From Rhodocyclaceae bacterium (GTDB lineage Bacteria; Pseudomonadota; Gammaproteobacteria; Burkholderiales; Rhodocyclaceae), in contig JAEUNL010000013.1 in assembly GCA_016791115.1 (NCBI GenBank), positions 1 to 64,000 of the forward strand: DNA of 64,000 nt. The letters are read 5' to 3'. The notes below the pieces were generated by a model, which had not been told where the DNA came from, searched no databases, and saw nothing but the letters and a program-made list of their open reading frames with translations. Position numbers and translations under genes: made by a program. This document shows, in pieces, positions 9,517 through 19,841 of this stretch. Each line of letters opens with the position of its first letter. Position 1 is the first letter of the stretch.

Positions 9517-10449
9517 ATGCGCATCGCGAACAATACCGCCGACCTGATCGGAAACACGCCGCTGGTACGGCTCAACCGCGTGGCAGCGGGGGTCGATGCA
9601 ACCATTGCGTGCAAGCTGGAGTACTTCAATCCGGCCCATAGCGTGAAGGATCGCATCGCGGTCGCGATGGTCGATGCGCTGGCTGCGCAGGGTCGCATCA
9701 AGCCGGATACCGTGGTGCTGGAGCCGACCAGCGGCAATACGGGCGTTGGCCTCGCCATGGTATGTGCGGCGCGCGGCATCAAGTGCGCTTTCGTGATGCC
9801 CGAAACCATGAGCCGCGAGCGCCGGCTGCTGCTCAAGGCCTACGGCGCCGAACTGGTGCTGACGCCCGGTCCCGAGGGCATGCCGGGTGCGATCCGCCGC
9901 GCCGAGGAAATGGCGGCAGCCGACCCGCGCTACGTGATCGCCCAGCAGTTCGAGAATCCGGCCAACCCGGCGATCCACCGCGCCACCACGGCTGAGGAAA
10001 TCTGGGCCGATACCGACGGCCAGGTCGACATCTTCGTCTCGGGCATCGGCACTGGCGGCACGATCACGGGCGTCGGCGAAGTGCTCAAGGCCCGCAAACC
10101 CGGCATCAAGGTGATTGCGGTGGAACCGGACGCCAGCCCGGTGCTGTCCGGCGGCGCACGCGGCCCGCATCCGATCCAGGGCATCGGTGCCGGCTTCGTG
10201 CCGGCGGTCCTCAATACCGCGGTTTATGATGAAGTCATCCGGGTGAAGAACGATGATGCGCTTTCGACGGCGCGCCGCATGGCCTCCGAGGACGGCCTGC
10301 TGGTGGGCATCTCTTCGGGTGCGGCAACCTGGGCTGCGCTGCAGGTGGCAAGCCGGCCCGAGAACAAGGGAAAGATGGTGGTCGTGATCATTCCGTCATT
10401 CGGCGAACGCTACCTGTCCACCGTGCTGTACAGCCACCTCGAAGTCTGA
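9517..10449 (+). CDS. cysK: cysteine synthase A
   Basis: A 310-residue PLP-dependent O-acetylserine sulfhydrylase. It has [10 protein letters not shown], the PLP lysine in [19 protein letters not shown], the phosphate-binding [10 protein letters not shown] and [10 protein letters not shown]. Start ATG 9517 follows a good ribosome site (aagggga at 9504-9510); the in-frame GTG at 9511 overlaps that site. Incorporates sulfide into cysteine, linking to the sulfate importer farther along. Confidence 0.93.
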   Translation: MRIANNTADLIGNTPLVRLNRVAAGVDATIACKLEYFNPAHSVKDRIAVAMVDALAAQGRIKPDTVVLEPTSGNTGVGLAMVCAARGIKCAFVMPETMSRERRLLLKAYGAELVLTPGPEGMPGAIRRAEEMAAADPRYVIAQQFENPANPAIHRATTAEEIWADTDGQVDIFVSGIGTGGTITGVGEVLKARKPGIKVIAVEPDASPVLSGGARGPHPIQGIGAGFVPAVLNTAVYDEVIRVKNDDALSTARRMASEDGLLVGISSGAATWAALQVASRPENKGKMVVVIIPSFGERYLSTVLYSHLEV

Positions 10450-10458
10450 GTCGCCTGC

Positions 10459-11601
10459 GTGGCGTTCGACTTCGCGCATCCGCCGGAGCGACGCGGCAGC
10501 GACAGCGTCAAATGGGGCCGCTACGCCGGCCGCGACGTTCTGCCGCTGTGGGTGGCGGACATGGATTTCGCGGCCCCGCCCGCAGTGCTCGCCGCCCTGC
10601 ATCGCCGGGTCGATCACGGCGTGTTCGGCTACGGGGACGTGCCGGACTCGCTCGTCGATGTAGTCGTGGAGTCACTGGCGCGCGATCACGCCTGGCACGT
10701 CGACCCGCAGTGGATCGTCTGGCTGCCAGGGTTGGTGACGGGACTGAACGTGGTCTGCCGTGCAGTGGGCGAGCCGGGCGATGCGGTGCTCACCGCGACG
10801 CCCATCTATCCGCCGTTTCTCTCCGCGCCGCGCTTATCAGCCCGCGACGTGATCACGGTCGATCTGGTCAATGTCGACAATCGCTGGCAATGGGATCTCG
10901 CGCGGCTCGAGGCGGCAATCACGCCGCGGACCCGGCTGCTGATGCTTTGCAATCCGCATAATCCGGTCGGGCGCGCCTTCTCGCGCGCGGAGCTCGCGGG
11001 CATCGCCGAGATTGCCGAGCGGCACGATCTGATCATCTGCTCCGATGAAATCCATTGCGGCCTCGTGCTCGACGATCGCACGCAGCATGTTCCGATTGCA
11101 GCCTTGGGCGGCAACGTCGCCGACCGTTGCGTGACGCTGATGGCGCCCTCCAAGACCTGGAACATACCCGGGCTTGGATGCTCCTTTGCGATCGTCGGCA
11201 ATCCAGCCCTGCGCCGGCGATTGCACGAGGCGATGCGCGGCATCGTTCCGCACGTCAACGTGCTCGGATTTGCCGCGACCGAGGCGGCGTATCGCGAAGG
11301 CGGCGCGTGGCGCGAGGCGTTGCTCGCGTATTTGCGTGGCAACGCCCGTTGCGTGTTCGATGCGGTTGCCCGCATGCCGGGCCTTTCGAGTTGGCCTGTG
11401 GAAGCAACTTACCTTGCCTGGATCGATGCGCGCGGCCTCGGCGTCGAGCATCCGATCCGATTCTTCGAGCAGGCAGGGGTCGGGCTTTCGGACGGCGCGG
11501 ATTTCGGCGCACCGGGTTTCGTGCGCCTTAACTTCGGATGCAGTCGCAGCACGCTGGAAGATGCGCTGGCGCGGATGGGACGCGCAATCGGAAATTCGTA
11601 G
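10459..11601 (+). CDS. patB: PLP-dependent C-S lyase, MalY/PatB family
   Basis: A 380-residue fold-type I aminotransferase-like enzyme. LPLWVADMDF at the N-terminus and the PLP lysine motif APSKTWNIPGLGCSF identify the MalY/PatB group, which cleaves cystathionine or other cysteine S-conjugates. NPHNPVGRAF and CSDEIHCGLVL are the other PLP-site motifs. It starts with GTG at 10459, nine bases after cysK, so a cysteine/methionine pair is likely. Substrate preference cannot be read from sequence. Confidence 0.85.
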   Translation: MAFDFAHPPERRGSDSVKWGRYAGRDVLPLWVADMDFAAPPAVLAALHRRVDHGVFGYGDVPDSLVDVVVESLARDHAWHVDPQWIVWLPGLVTGLNVVCRAVGEPGDAVLTATPIYPPFLSAPRLSARDVITVDLVNVDNRWQWDLARLEAAITPRTRLLMLCNPHNPVGRAFSRAELAGIAEIAERHDLIICSDEIHCGLVLDDRTQHVPIAALGGNVADRCVTLMAPSKTWNIPGLGCSFAIVGNPALRRRLHEAMRGIVPHVNVLGFAATEAAYREGGAWREALLAYLRGNARCVFDAVARMPGLSSWPVEATYLAWIDARGLGVEHPIRFFEQAGVGLSDGADFGAPGFVRLNFGCSRSTLEDALARMGRAIGNS

Positions 11602-11644
11602 CGTTGAACGAGACGCTCGGCACGCCGGGCAACGAGGAGTCGAA

Positions 11645-13423
11645 ATGCAGTTCAGGACAATCATGTCGCTGCTTGCAGCAGCCAGCAGCATCGGCGCATG
11701 CAGTACGCAGCCGCTCGTGGCGGAGCCCGCAATCGATATCCAGTGGCCCGGTTATGGGCTCGACGCATCGAACCGGCGGTTCTCATCGCTGGCGTCGATC
11801 AATCGCGACAACGTGTCACGACTCGCACCGGCCTGGGAGTTTCGCAGCGGGGTGTCGGCCACCTTCCAGGCAACGCCAATCGTGGTCGGCGGCGTGATGT
11901 ACCTGGCATTGCCGTTCAATCACGTCGTCGCACTCGATGCACGCAACGGGCGGGAGATATGGCGTTATCGCCACGAGCGTCGGCCGGACCGCAAGATGTG
12001 CTGCGGTCCGGCCAACCGCGGTGTCGCCGTGGCCAACGGCAAGGTCTTCATCGGCACCGTGGATGCACGGTTGATTGCGCTCGACGCGAAGGACGGGCGC
12101 ACGTTGTGGGACATCGATGTCGTCGGTGACGGGGCCACCAATGCCGAAGTGATCGCTTCGCTGAACGAGGCCGATCCGCTGTCACGCGGCAAGGTGACGG
12201 GTGCAACCGGCGTGGGCATCAACATGGCGCCGGTCGTGCACCAAGGCAAAGTGATCGTCGGCATCACGGGTGTCGGCTACGGCCTTCATCTCGACGGCCC
12301 TCGCGAGGATGCGCCGTTGGGCGCCGTGGTCGGCGTGGCGGGACGCTACGGGCGCCCGGGGTTCCTCGCGGCTTACGATGTCGAGAGCGGCAAGCAGGTG
12401 TGGCAGTTCGATACCATTCCGTCGTCGGGTTGGGAAGGCGATTTTGTCGAAAGCACGCCTTACGGCGTGCCACTCAAGCGGAACACGCAGGTCGAGCGCG
12501 CCAATGCGGCGAAATTCGCGGATGCCTGGCGCTTTGGTGGCGGCTCGGCGTGGAGCACGCCGGCCGTCGATACGGAGCGCGGCATGCTGTTCTTCGGCAC
12601 CGGCAATCCGAGTCCGCAGATGGATGACGTATCGCGGCCGGGCGACAACCTGTACACGGTGTCGCTCGTTGCGCTGGACGTGAATACCGGCAAGCGGCGC
12701 TGGCACTATCAGCAGGTGCCGCACGACATCTGGGGTTATGACGTCGCAAGTCCGCCGGTGCTGTTCGACCTGGATCGCAACGGTGAGCGAATTCCCGCGG
12801 TGGGCCAGGCAAGCAAGCTCGGCTGGTTCTTCGTCCATCGTCGTGACACCGGCGAGTTGCTGCTGCGTTCCGATCCCTTTGTGCCCCAGGACAACCTGTT
12901 CGCCCGCGCAACACCGGATGGCGTGCGCATCCATCCGGGCGTGGTCGGTGGCGTGAACTGGTCGCCGGCTGCGGTGGACGAGCGTAGCGGACTAGCCTAC
13001 GTCGCAGCGCTTCACATGCCGATGAAATACACGCTGCACGATACGCCGGCGAAGGGCGACAAACCGGCGATCCGTTACTCGGTTCTCGAGCCGATCGAGG
13101 AGCCCCGCTGGGGATTGCTGTCGGCGATCGACCTGCGTACCGGCAAGATTCGCTGGCAGCATAGAACCGAACAGCCGCTAGTTGGTGGCGTGCTGGCCAC
13201 TGCGGGGGGCCTGGTGTTCATGGGAGAGGGCAGCGGCGATGTCGATGCCTTCGACGCCGCGAGCGGCAAGTTGCTCTGGCGCCATCGCTGCGAGGCAGGC
13301 GTTAACGCGCCACCCATCACGTACTCGATCGACGGCGTGCAGTACGTGGCCGTGGCGGCCGGCGGCAACCAGCTGTTCGGCTACAAGCAGGGTGATTATC
13401 TGAAGGTGTTCGCGCTGCGCTGA
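11645..13423 (+). CDS. PQQ-dependent dehydrogenase-like lipoprotein
   Basis: A 592-residue beta-propeller protein. The N-terminus MSLLAAASSIGACST looks like a lipoprotein signal with lipidated Cys. Propeller-blade motifs recur (DARNGREIW, DAKDGRTLW, DVESGKQVW, DVNTGKRRW, RTGKIRW, DAASGKLLW). Adjacent cysteines in KMCCGPANRG match the disulfide found next to PQQ in quinoprotein alcohol dehydrogenases. No haem motif or N-terminal membrane bundle is present, so the electron acceptor is unclear. The ATG at 11645 has a strong ribosome site (gaggag). Substrate unknown; a PQQ-propeller without activity is possible. Ends at a bidirectional terminator. Confidence 0.75.
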   Translation: MQFRTIMSLLAAASSIGACSTQPLVAEPAIDIQWPGYGLDASNRRFSSLASINRDNVSRLAPAWEFRSGVSATFQATPIVVGGVMYLALPFNHVVALDARNGREIWRYRHERRPDRKMCCGPANRGVAVANGKVFIGTVDARLIALDAKDGRTLWDIDVVGDGATNAEVIASLNEADPLSRGKVTGATGVGINMAPVVHQGKVIVGITGVGYGLHLDGPREDAPLGAVVGVAGRYGRPGFLAAYDVESGKQVWQFDTIPSSGWEGDFVESTPYGVPLKRNTQVERANAAKFADAWRFGGGSAWSTPAVDTERGMLFFGTGNPSPQMDDVSRPGDNLYTVSLVALDVNTGKRRWHYQQVPHDIWGYDVASPPVLFDLDRNGERIPAVGQASKLGWFFVHRRDTGELLLRSDPFVPQDNLFARATPDGVRIHPGVVGGVNWSPAAVDERSGLAYVAALHMPMKYTLHDTPAKGDKPAIRYSVLEPIEEPRWGLLSAIDLRTGKIRWQHRTEQPLVGGVLATAGGLVFMGEGSGDVDAFDAASGKLLWRHRCEAGVNAPPITYSIDGVQYVAVAAGGNQLFGYKQGDYLKVFALR

Positions 13424-13441
13424 TGCCAGCCCGAGGAAGGT

Positions 13442-13472
13442 AAAAAAAAGCCCGGCAAAACCGGGCTTTTTT
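13442..13472. terminator. bidirectional rho-independent terminator
   Basis: A GCCCGG/CCGGGC stem (13450-13455 with 13461-13466) and a CAAAA loop are flanked by eight A on the left and six T on the right. It can therefore terminate both the PQQ-dehydrogenase transcript and the convergent cspA transcript. Confidence 0.9.
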
Positions 13473-13488
13473 GTGTCTGCCGAAAACT

Positions 13489-13695
13489 TCAGTCGGCCGG
13501 ACGAATGTTTGCAGCCTGCTTGCCCTTCGGGCCAGTCGTCACGTCGAACGTGACCTTCTGGTTCTCCTTGAGCGTCTTGAAGCCGTTGGCCTGGATCGCG
13601 GAGAAGTGTGCGAAGAGATCTTCGCCACCATCGTCCGGTTTGATGAAGCCGAAGCCTTTGGCATCGTTGAACCACTTGACGGTACCAGTTGCCAT
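13489..13695 (-). CDS. cspA: cold-shock protein, CspA family
   Basis: A 68-residue single cold-shock domain. The RNA-binding motifs [10 protein letters not shown] (RNP1) and DLFAHFSAI (RNP2) are complete. It binds single-stranded RNA or DNA and acts as an RNA chaperone. A ribosome site (ggaagg) precedes the ATG. A candidate promoter lies about 160 bases upstream, leaving a long leader as is common for csp genes. It is unknown whether this copy is cold-induced. Confidence 0.95.
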   Translation of the reverse strand: MATGTVKWFNDAKGFGFIKPDDGGEDLFAHFSAIQANGFKTLKENQKVTFDVTTGPKGKQAANIRPAD

Positions 13696-13853
13696 TTACT
13701 TACCTTCCAAAAAAGTTGTCGATCTGGGCAGGTTGGCGAGAACTTGCCCGAAGCGCAGGTGAATCTCAGGACACGAGGTATGACGAACTGAAGTACCGTC
13801 TTGACGATCTCGACTTACGGACAATCACACTTGCCTTCGACACTGCGCTTGTC

Positions 13854-13882
13854 ATTTTGGCCTTGCATAACTCGCCCGTCAA
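13854..13882 (-). promoter_or_regulatory. candidate sigma-70 promoter of cspA
   Basis: On the minus strand, TTGACG (13882-13877) and CAAAAT (13859-13854) are separated by 17 bases. Transcription would start near 13847, giving a leader of about 150 nt before the cspA ATG. Inferred from the consensus only. Confidence 0.45.
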
Positions 13883-14297
13883 GCAATTGTCCATCCGTGA
13901 CAACCCTTATGCTGCAACGCAAAACCAGGAAGGCGCCGTTTGCTCTGACCGGCGTTTTTGCGGCAATCGTTGAAGCTTGAACAAATGAATGATAATCTTC
14001 TCACGCATTGCGCGATGATAACCCCCGATTCCGCAATGCAGCGTTGTCTGGCGTTACGCAACGATTGGCGTTCTGGCGCTCCCCCAATCCCCACAGAGCC
14101 ATCGTTGGGCGTCCCGATACTGCAGCAGACTGCCGGTCGGTGAAGCGCCCGCACGTCGGATCAGCGATTCCATGACGCCATGTCCGTGCATGGGAACTCT
14201 CCTCAGCTTGCAGGGCGGCCTCCCGGCCGCCCGTTTTCTTTGCACTGCATCATCGTGCTTGGGGTAATCTTGGCTCCCCGATACGTGGAGCGAAACC
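13883..14297 (+). other. gene-free stretch ending in a terminator; possible small RNA
   Basis: No convincing gene is seen. A 61-codon frame at 13958-14143 has codon use unlike its neighbours and is not called. A -10-like gataat near 13991 and the strong terminator at 14213-14241 suggest a short rightward transcript of roughly 200 nt. I could not match it to 6S, SRP RNA or tmRNA consensus segments by eye. It may equally be non-functional spacer. Confidence 0.3.
14213..14241 (+). terminator. rho-independent terminator, rightward
   Basis: A perfect 8-bp GC stem (GGGCGGCC at 14213-14220, GGCCGCCC at 14225-14232) with a TCCC loop is followed by GTTTTCTTT. It has no T-run on the opposite strand, so it acts rightward, yet no called rightward gene lies just upstream. 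Confidence 0.75.
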
Positions 14298-14453
14298 ATG
14301 ACAGTCTGTCCGATCGCAATCGTTGCCGGTTGCCGCAAATGCCCGGCTTATTCGGTTTGCCCCTTGAAGACGGTGCTCGGCGATGCGGGTAAAGCGCCGC
14401 CTTCGAGCGCCAAACCCGAAACCAGAGCCCCCGCGAAGAAAACCCGCAAGTAG
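14298..14453 (+). CDS. small cysteine-motif protein (51 aa)
   Basis: A short frame with a ribosome site (gtggag) seven bases before the ATG. The product begins MTVCPIAIVAGCRKCPAY and continues SVCPLK, giving cysteines at 4, 12, 15 and 21, followed by a charged, low-complexity tail ending AKKTRK. The C-x7-C-x2-C-x5-C pattern could bind a metal. I recall similar short unnamed proteins in other proteobacteria but cannot verify this. It lies 21 bases before srkA and could be its upstream partner. Confidence 0.6.
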   Translation: MTVCPIAIVAGCRKCPAYSVCPLKTVLGDAGKAPPSSAKPETRAPAKKTRK

Positions 14454-14474
14454 GGCGGCACGACGACTGCATAC

Positions 14475-15473
14475 ATGGTCAACAATTCCGAGACAACGGC
14501 GAGCTATCACGATCTGACACCCGACTTGATCCTCGACGCCGTGGACTCCCAGGGCTTCCGGACCGATGGTCGTCTGCTGGCACTCAACAGTTATGAGAAC
14601 CGCGTTTATCAGGTCGGCATCGAGGACGCCGCGCCCCTGATCGCAAAGTTCTACCGTCCGGGACGCTGGTCCGACGAGGCGATCGGGGAGGAGCATCGCT
14701 TCGCGGCGGAGCTTGCCGAAGCCGAGATTCCTTGCGCTCCGGCGCTGGCCGGCCCGGGCGGGCGGACCCTGCATGAGCATGGCGGATTCCGTTTCGCGCT
14801 GTTCCCCAGGTTGCGCGGCCGCGCGCCGGAGCTGGAGGACCGGGCCACCCTGGAATGGATGGGCCGTTTTCTTGCGCGCATCCACGTCGTCGGCTCGCAG
14901 CGTACGTTCACGGCTCGTCCGATATTCGACATTGCGAGCTTTGGAGATGAGCCGCGCGAGTTCCTCTTGCAGGCGCAATTCGTTCCCCCCGATCTCGAAC
15001 CGGCCTGGCGCAGCATTGTCGACCTCGCACTGGATGCAGTGCGCCGCTGCTTTGCGCGCGCCGGCGACGTCGGCATGCTGCGCCTGCACGGCGACTGCCA
15101 CGCCGGCAACGTGCTATGGACCGACGACGGCCCGCAGTTCGTCGATTTCGACGACAGCCGCATGGGCCCGGCGGTGCAGGATCTGTGGATGCTGCTGTCG
15201 GGCGAGCGGGAGGACATGCAACGCCAGCTCGGCTGGGTGCTCGCCGGCTACGAGCAGTTCCGCGACTTCGACGATCGCGAGTTGCATCTGGTCGAGGCCC
15301 TGCGCACGCTGCGCCTGATTCACTATTCCGCATGGATAGCGCGGCGCTGGGACGACCCGGCGTTTCCCGTCGCATTCCCCTGGTTCAACACACCGCGCTA
15401 CTGGCAGGACCGCATCCTCGAACTGCGCGAGCAGGTTGCGCTGATGGACGAGCCACCGCTTCGCCCCGCCTGA
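14475..15473 (+). CDS. srkA: stress response kinase A (SrkA/RdoA/YihE)
   Basis: A 332-residue aminoglycoside-phosphotransferase-fold Ser/Thr kinase. The family begins with [10 protein letters not shown] and has [11 protein letters not shown], the catalytic loop [12 protein letters not shown] and the metal-binding [11 protein letters not shown]. In E. coli it protects against stress-induced death. The length and all motifs are normal. It follows the small cysteine protein and precedes the sulfate importer. Confidence 0.9.
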   Translation: MVNNSETTASYHDLTPDLILDAVDSQGFRTDGRLLALNSYENRVYQVGIEDAAPLIAKFYRPGRWSDEAIGEEHRFAAELAEAEIPCAPALAGPGGRTLHEHGGFRFALFPRLRGRAPELEDRATLEWMGRFLARIHVVGSQRTFTARPIFDIASFGDEPREFLLQAQFVPPDLEPAWRSIVDLALDAVRRCFARAGDVGMLRLHGDCHAGNVLWTDDGPQFVDFDDSRMGPAVQDLWMLLSGEREDMQRQLGWVLAGYEQFRDFDDRELHLVEALRTLRLIHYSAWIARRWDDPAFPVAFPWFNTPRYWQDRILELREQVALMDEPPLRPA

Positions 15474-15501
15474 CCCGCCGCTGTCGCAAATGCGCGGCGC
15501 G

Positions 15502-15523
15502 GATAAGCTGCTGCGTTCTTATC
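15502..15523 (+). promoter_or_regulatory. candidate CysB-type operator upstream of sbp
   Basis: GATAAG-N10-CTTATC is a perfect 6-bp dyad located about 70 bases before the sbp start. CysB-family regulators bind AT-rich dyads of this kind near sulfate-uptake promoters, and a CysB homologue is encoded at the end of this cluster. The assignment is inference. Confidence 0.4.
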
Positions 15524-15594
15524 ATTTCCCCGTCAGTCAGGGGCTCCCTAGACTGCACTCCGGTCATTCATTCAACCCGAACCTGGAGTCAGTC

Positions 15595-16602
15595 ATGCCG
15601 TACCGCAAGTTCCTGATTGCCGCCCTCGTCGCCGCAGCGATCCCGTTGCATTCCGCGCAGGCGGAGGTCTCTCTGCTCAACGTTTCGTACGATCCGACGC
15701 GCGAGCTATACCAGGATTTCAATGCTGCATTCGCGAAGCACTACAAGACCAAGGTGGGTGAAGCAGTCAGGGTGCGCCAGTCGCATGGCGGCTCCGGCAA
15801 GCAGGCGAGGGCAGTGATTGACGGCCTCGAAGCCGACGTGGTGACGCTCGCACTGGCCTACGACATCGATGCCATTGCGGAGAAGGGCTATCTGCCTGCG
15901 GATTGGCAGAAGCGATTGCCCCACAACAGCGCACCTTACACGTCGACCATCGTCTTCCTGGTGCGCAAGGGCAATCCGAAGGGCATCAAGGACTGGGACG
16001 ATCTGGTGAGGCCCGGCATCTCGGTCATCACGCCGAACCCCAAGACTTCCGGCGGCGCGCGCTGGAACTACCTCGCGGCCTGGGGCCACGCATTGAAGAA
16101 GAACAACGGAGACGAAGCAAAGGCGAAGGCGTTCGTGGGGCAACTGTTCCGCAACGTCTCGGTGCTCGATTCCGGCGCGCGCGGCTCGACCACCACTTTC
16201 ACCGAGCGCGGTATTGGCGACGTGCTCATTTCATGGGAGAACGAGGCCTACCTCGCCGTGAAGGAGCTCGGCCCCGACAAATACGAGATCGTTACCCCCT
16301 CTCTGTCGATCCTCGCCGAACCACCGGTTGCGGTGGTGGACAGGGTGGCGGACAAGCGCGCCACCAGAATGGTGGCCGAGGCCTATCTCACCTACCTTTA
16401 CAGCGAGGAAGGTCAGGACATCGCCGGCAGGCACTACTACCGGCCGCGTGACGCGAAAGCCGCGGCCAAGTATGCAAGAAACTTCGCGAAGGTGAGTCTG
16501 TTCACCATCGACGAAGTCTTCGGCGGCTGGCAGAAGGCACAGAAGACCCACTTTGCAGATGGCGGCGTCTTCGACCAGCTCTACGCATCGGACAACCGCT
16601 AG
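15595..16602 (+). CDS. sbp: sulfate-binding periplasmic protein
   Basis: A 335-residue solute-binding protein with a signal peptide ([18 protein letters not shown], cleaved before EVS). Mature motifs typical of Sbp/CysP include [27 protein letters not shown]-like [13 protein letters not shown] and [10 protein letters not shown]. It binds sulfate or thiosulfate for the CysTWA importer encoded downstream. The start at 15595 places the signal peptide correctly; an upstream start at 15490 adds unrelated residues. Confidence 0.93.
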   Translation: MPYRKFLIAALVAAAIPLHSAQAEVSLLNVSYDPTRELYQDFNAAFAKHYKTKVGEAVRVRQSHGGSGKQARAVIDGLEADVVTLALAYDIDAIAEKGYLPADWQKRLPHNSAPYTSTIVFLVRKGNPKGIKDWDDLVRPGISVITPNPKTSGGARWNYLAAWGHALKKNNGDEAKAKAFVGQLFRNVSVLDSGARGSTTTFTERGIGDVLISWENEAYLAVKELGPDKYEIVTPSLSILAEPPVAVVDRVADKRATRMVAEAYLTYLYSEEGQDIAGRHYYRPRDAKAAAKYARNFAKVSLFTIDEVFGGWQKAQKTHFADGGVFDQLYASDNR

Positions 16603-17012
16603 ACGCGGCGCACGCGACGCTGCGATCGAGGACGTTTCCTGGCCAATGCGCCGACTTTGTCAGCGGCCTTCCACTGGCTTGGCGCGCGAGGTTTCGATCG
16701 GTGGCGACAATCCATTTCGCCGCAAGGGGCGTGTGGCGGTGTTCTTCAGCCTGTCACCTTGTAGATCGCCATTCCGCGTGCCTTTCCAGCCGATGCGGCC
16801 GGAAAACGCCCGCATATGCGCCTTTCAGGCCGGCATCGGCAGAAAACTTGAACGGCGCCACAACGCTGGCCTGCATGGCCCTTGGCCTTAAATGCAATTT
16901 CGGCATAAGAAAAGAAAATCATATTACTTCACGGCATGACAAGCCCTGAGCAGAATCACGGCTCGAACAACGCCCAGCCAAACCGGGCGCCGTGACCGAA
17001 GGCAAATCGAAC
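16603..17012 (+). other. gene-free spacer between sbp and cysT
   Basis: About 410 bases with no convincing gene. An AT-rich patch at roughly 16900-16935 (around cataagaaaagaaaatcata) just before cysT may contain a promoter or a CysB site for cysTWA, separate from sbp. Nothing else recognisable was found. Confidence 0.4.
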
Positions 17013-17852
17013 ATGATCTCCACGTTGCGCCGCCACAGCGTCCTGCCGGGCTTCAATCTGGCGCTCGGCTACACGCTGCTCTACCTGAGTCTGGTGGTGC
17101 TGATTCCCCTTTCCGCGGCTTTCATCAAGACCGCCTCGTTGAGTTGGCCGGCATTCTGGGAAACCGTGACGGCGCCGCGCGTGGTCGCGTCGTACAAACT
17201 CACCTTCGGTGCTTCGCTGATTGCGGCCACGATCAACGCGGTGTTCGGATTGATCATTGCCTGGGTTCTGGTCCGCTACACCCTGCCCGGCAAGAAGGTC
17301 ATCGATGCGCTGGTCGATCTGCCTTTCGCTCTGCCAACGGCGGTTGCCGGCGTAGCGCTGACCGCGATTTATGCCGGCAATGGCTGGATCGGCCAGTTCC
17401 TCGAACCGCTCGGCATCAAGGTCGCCTTCACGCCGCTCGGCGTGCTGGTGGCACTGACCTTCATTGGCTTGCCGTTCGTTGTGCGTACCGTCCAGCCGGT
17501 GTTGGAGGATCTGGAGCGCGAGACCGAGGAAGCCGCGGCCTGCCTGGGCGCAAACCGGGTGCAGACATTTCTGCGCGTCATCCTGCCCGCAATATTGCCG
17601 GCGTTGCTGACCGGCTTCGCGCTCGCTTTCGCGCGTGCGCTCGGCGAATACGGCTCGGTGATATTCATTGCCGGCAATGTCCCGATGGTGTCCGAGATCA
17701 CGCCCTTGCTGATCATTACCAAACTCGAACAGTACGACTACGTTGGTGCCACGGCGATCGCGGTTGTCATGCTGGTGACCTCGTTCACGCTGCTGCTGGC
17801 GATCAACCTGCTGCAACGGTGGACGCAGAAGCGCGGCGCCAGGGAGCATTGA
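17013..17852 (+). CDS. cysT: sulfate ABC transporter permease CysT
   Basis: A 279-residue inner-membrane permease with about six hydrophobic segments. The cytoplasmic loop [20 protein letters not shown] is the EAA motif that docks on the ATPase. ATG 17013 is preferred to GTG 16992 because gaagg precedes it. It forms the transport channel with CysW. Confidence 0.93.
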   Translation: MISTLRRHSVLPGFNLALGYTLLYLSLVVLIPLSAAFIKTASLSWPAFWETVTAPRVVASYKLTFGASLIAATINAVFGLIIAWVLVRYTLPGKKVIDALVDLPFALPTAVAGVALTAIYAGNGWIGQFLEPLGIKVAFTPLGVLVALTFIGLPFVVRTVQPVLEDLERETEEAAACLGANRVQTFLRVILPAILPALLTGFALAFARALGEYGSVIFIAGNVPMVSEITPLLIITKLEQYDYVGATAIAVVMLVTSFTLLLAINLLQRWTQKRGAREH

Positions 17853-17853
17853 A

Positions 17854-18753
17854 ATGAACGCAACGCTGGTTCTGTCGTCGCCCATCGCCACCTCGCGGAT
17901 CGAGTGCGCCACGACCGAGTCCGCCGCCATGCGCTGGCTGTTGACGGGGATTGCGCTGGCTTTTCTCGCACTGTTCCTTTTTCTGCCACTGGTGGCGGTG
18001 TTCGTCGAGGCATTCAAGAAGGGCGCCGAGGTCTATCTTGCCGCACTGGTCGAGCCGGACGCGCTCTCGGCGATCAAGCTCACCTTGCTGATCGCGGCGA
18101 TTGCGGTGCCGCTCAATCTGGTCTTCGGCGTGGCCGCGGCGTGGGCGATCGCCAAGTTCGACTTTCGCGGCAAACAATTGCTGACTACGTTGATCGACCT
18201 GCCATTCTCGGTCTCTCCGGTGATCGCGGGCCTGATCTATGTACTGGTGTTCGGCGCGCAGGGATGGCTCGGTCCGTGGCTGTTCGACAATGACCTCAAG
18301 ATCATCTTCGCCGTGCCCGGCATCGTGCTCGCGACGGTGTTCGTCACATTCCCTTTCGTCGCACGCGAACTGATTCCGCTGATGCAGGCCCAAGGCACGG
18401 AAGAAGAGGAAGCGGCGATCACGCTCGGCGCGTCGGGCTGGAAGACTTTCCGGCTCGTCACGCTGCCGAACATCAAGTGGGGGCTGCTTTACGGGGTGAT
18501 CCTGTGCAATGCTCGCGCGATGGGCGAGTTCGGTGCGGTTTCGGTGGTGTCCGGCCACATCCGCGGCATGACGAACACCATGCCGCTGCATGTCGAAATT
18601 CTCTACAACGAATACAACTTCGCTGCCTCGTTCGCCGTCGCGTCGCTGCTTGCCCTGCTCGCGCTGGTCACGCTGGTGCTCAAGGCACTGGTCGAATGGA
18701 AGACGCGGGAAACGGTTTCAGACAATGGCAACCCCGAACAGGTGAAACCATGA
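17854..18753 (+). CDS. cysW: sulfate ABC transporter permease CysW
   Basis: A 299-residue permease with six predicted membrane segments and the EAA loop [20 protein letters not shown]. The first 25 residues are polar before the first membrane segment. It starts one base after cysT and overlaps cysA by four bases, consistent with a single transcript. Confidence 0.93.
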   Translation: MNATLVLSSPIATSRIECATTESAAMRWLLTGIALAFLALFLFLPLVAVFVEAFKKGAEVYLAALVEPDALSAIKLTLLIAAIAVPLNLVFGVAAAWAIAKFDFRGKQLLTTLIDLPFSVSPVIAGLIYVLVFGAQGWLGPWLFDNDLKIIFAVPGIVLATVFVTFPFVARELIPLMQAQGTEEEEAAITLGASGWKTFRLVTLPNIKWGLLYGVILCNARAMGEFGAVSVVSGHIRGMTNTMPLHVEILYNEYNFAASFAVASLLALLALVTLVLKALVEWKTRETVSDNGNPEQVKP

Positions 18754-19841
18754 GCATTGCCGTACGCGACATCCACAAGCAATTCGGCGATTTCGTCGCC
18801 CTCGACAACGTGTCGCTGGATTTCTCCAGTGGCGAGCTGACCGCGCTGCTGGGCCCGTCCGGTTGCGGCAAGACGACGCTGCTGCGGATCATTGCCGGCC
18901 TTGAAGTGGCGGACAGCGGCAGCGTCGTGCTCGATGGCAGCGATGCTTCGCGCCGGAGCGTGCGCGAACGCAATGTCGGGTTCGTCTTCCAGCACTACGC
19001 GCTGTTCCGTCACATGACGGTGTTCGAGAACGTGGCGTTCGGCCTGACGGTCAAGCCGCGCGCCGAGCGGCCGTCGAAGGCGCAGATCCATCGGAAGGTG
19101 CATGACCTGCTCAAGCTGGTGCAACTCGACTGGCTCGCCGACCGTTATCCGTCGCAACTTTCGGGCGGCCAGCGCCAGCGCATCGCACTGGCGCGCGCAC
19201 TGGCGGTCGAACCGAAGGTGCTGCTGCTCGACGAGCCGTTCGGCGCGCTGGATGCCAAGGTGCGCAAGGAACTGCGCCGCTGGCTGCGCCGGCTCCACGA
19301 CGAACTGCACGTCACCAGCATCTTCGTCACCCACGACCAGGAGGAGGCGCTGGAAGTCGCAGATCGCATCGTGGTCATGAACCACGGACGGGTCGAGCAG
19401 CAGGGCTCGCCACAGGAAGTCTATGATTCGCCCGCGTCGCCGTTCGTGTATGGGTTTCTCGGTGCAGTCAATCTGTTCCACGGCCGCGTGCACGGCGATG
19501 TCCTGCAGGTCGGCGGCCACGCGCTCGAACTCGACACCCACACACTTGGCTCAGGCGATCCGGCCGTCGGCTTCGCACGCCCGCACGAACTCGACGTCAC
19601 ACGGCCGGGCAGCGACAGGCGCGGCGGCCTGCCAGCCCGAGTGCTGCGCGTGCTTCCGCTCGGCGCAAGCGTTCGGCTCGAGCTGGCGCTGGACGATGAC
19701 GGACAGATCATCGAAGCCGAGATCGGGCGCGGGCGCCTGCGCGAGCTCGATCTGCGCGAAGGCGAAAGCGTTGTCGTTCGGCCTGCCACGGTGCGGGTGT
19801 TTGCGGCCGTGACAACACCGCAACGGGCAGACGCGCGATGA
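18750..19841 (+). CDS. cysA: sulfate/thiosulfate import ATPase CysA
   Basis: A 363-residue ABC ATPase: Walker [10 protein letters not shown], signature LSGGQRQR, Walker [13 protein letters not shown] and H-loop FVTHDQEEA. The C-terminal TOBE-like domain (about residues 240-355) is typical of CysA. The ATG overlaps the cysW stop (ATGA). It drives assimilatory sulfate uptake. Confidence 0.94.
   Translation: MSIAVRDIHKQFGDFVALDNVSLDFSSGELTALLGPSGCGKTTLLRIIAGLEVADSGSVVLDGSDASRRSVRERNVGFVFQHYALFRHMTVFENVAFGLTVKPRAERPSKAQIHRKVHDLLKLVQLDWLADRYPSQLSGGQRQRIALARALAVEPKVLLLDEPFGALDAKVRKELRRWLRRLHDELHVTSIFVTHDQEEALEVADRIVVMNHGRVEQQGSPQEVYDSPASPFVYGFLGAVNLFHGRVHGDVLQVGGHALELDTHTLGSGDPAVGFARPHELDVTRPGSDRRGGLPARVLRVLPLGASVRLELALDDDGQIIEAEIGRGRLRELDLREGESVVVRPATVRVFAAVTTPQRADAR

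Noticed and set aside
8785-10170. Long minus-strand frame (461 codons) opposite the ankyrin gene and cysK
   Set aside because: Antisense to two well-supported genes, low-complexity residues, no motif.
13958-14143. 61-codon frame as a small gene
   Set aside because: Codon use and composition differ from neighbours, no ribosome site, no motif; kept only as part of a possible RNA region.
13980-14241. 6S RNA, SRP RNA or tmRNA
   Set aside because: By-eye comparison found none of the conserved segments of these RNAs.
16956-18017. Long minus-strand frame (353 codons) opposite cysT
   Set aside because: It is a shadow of cysT and cysW; composition is Arg/Gln/His-rich with no family motif and no ribosome site.
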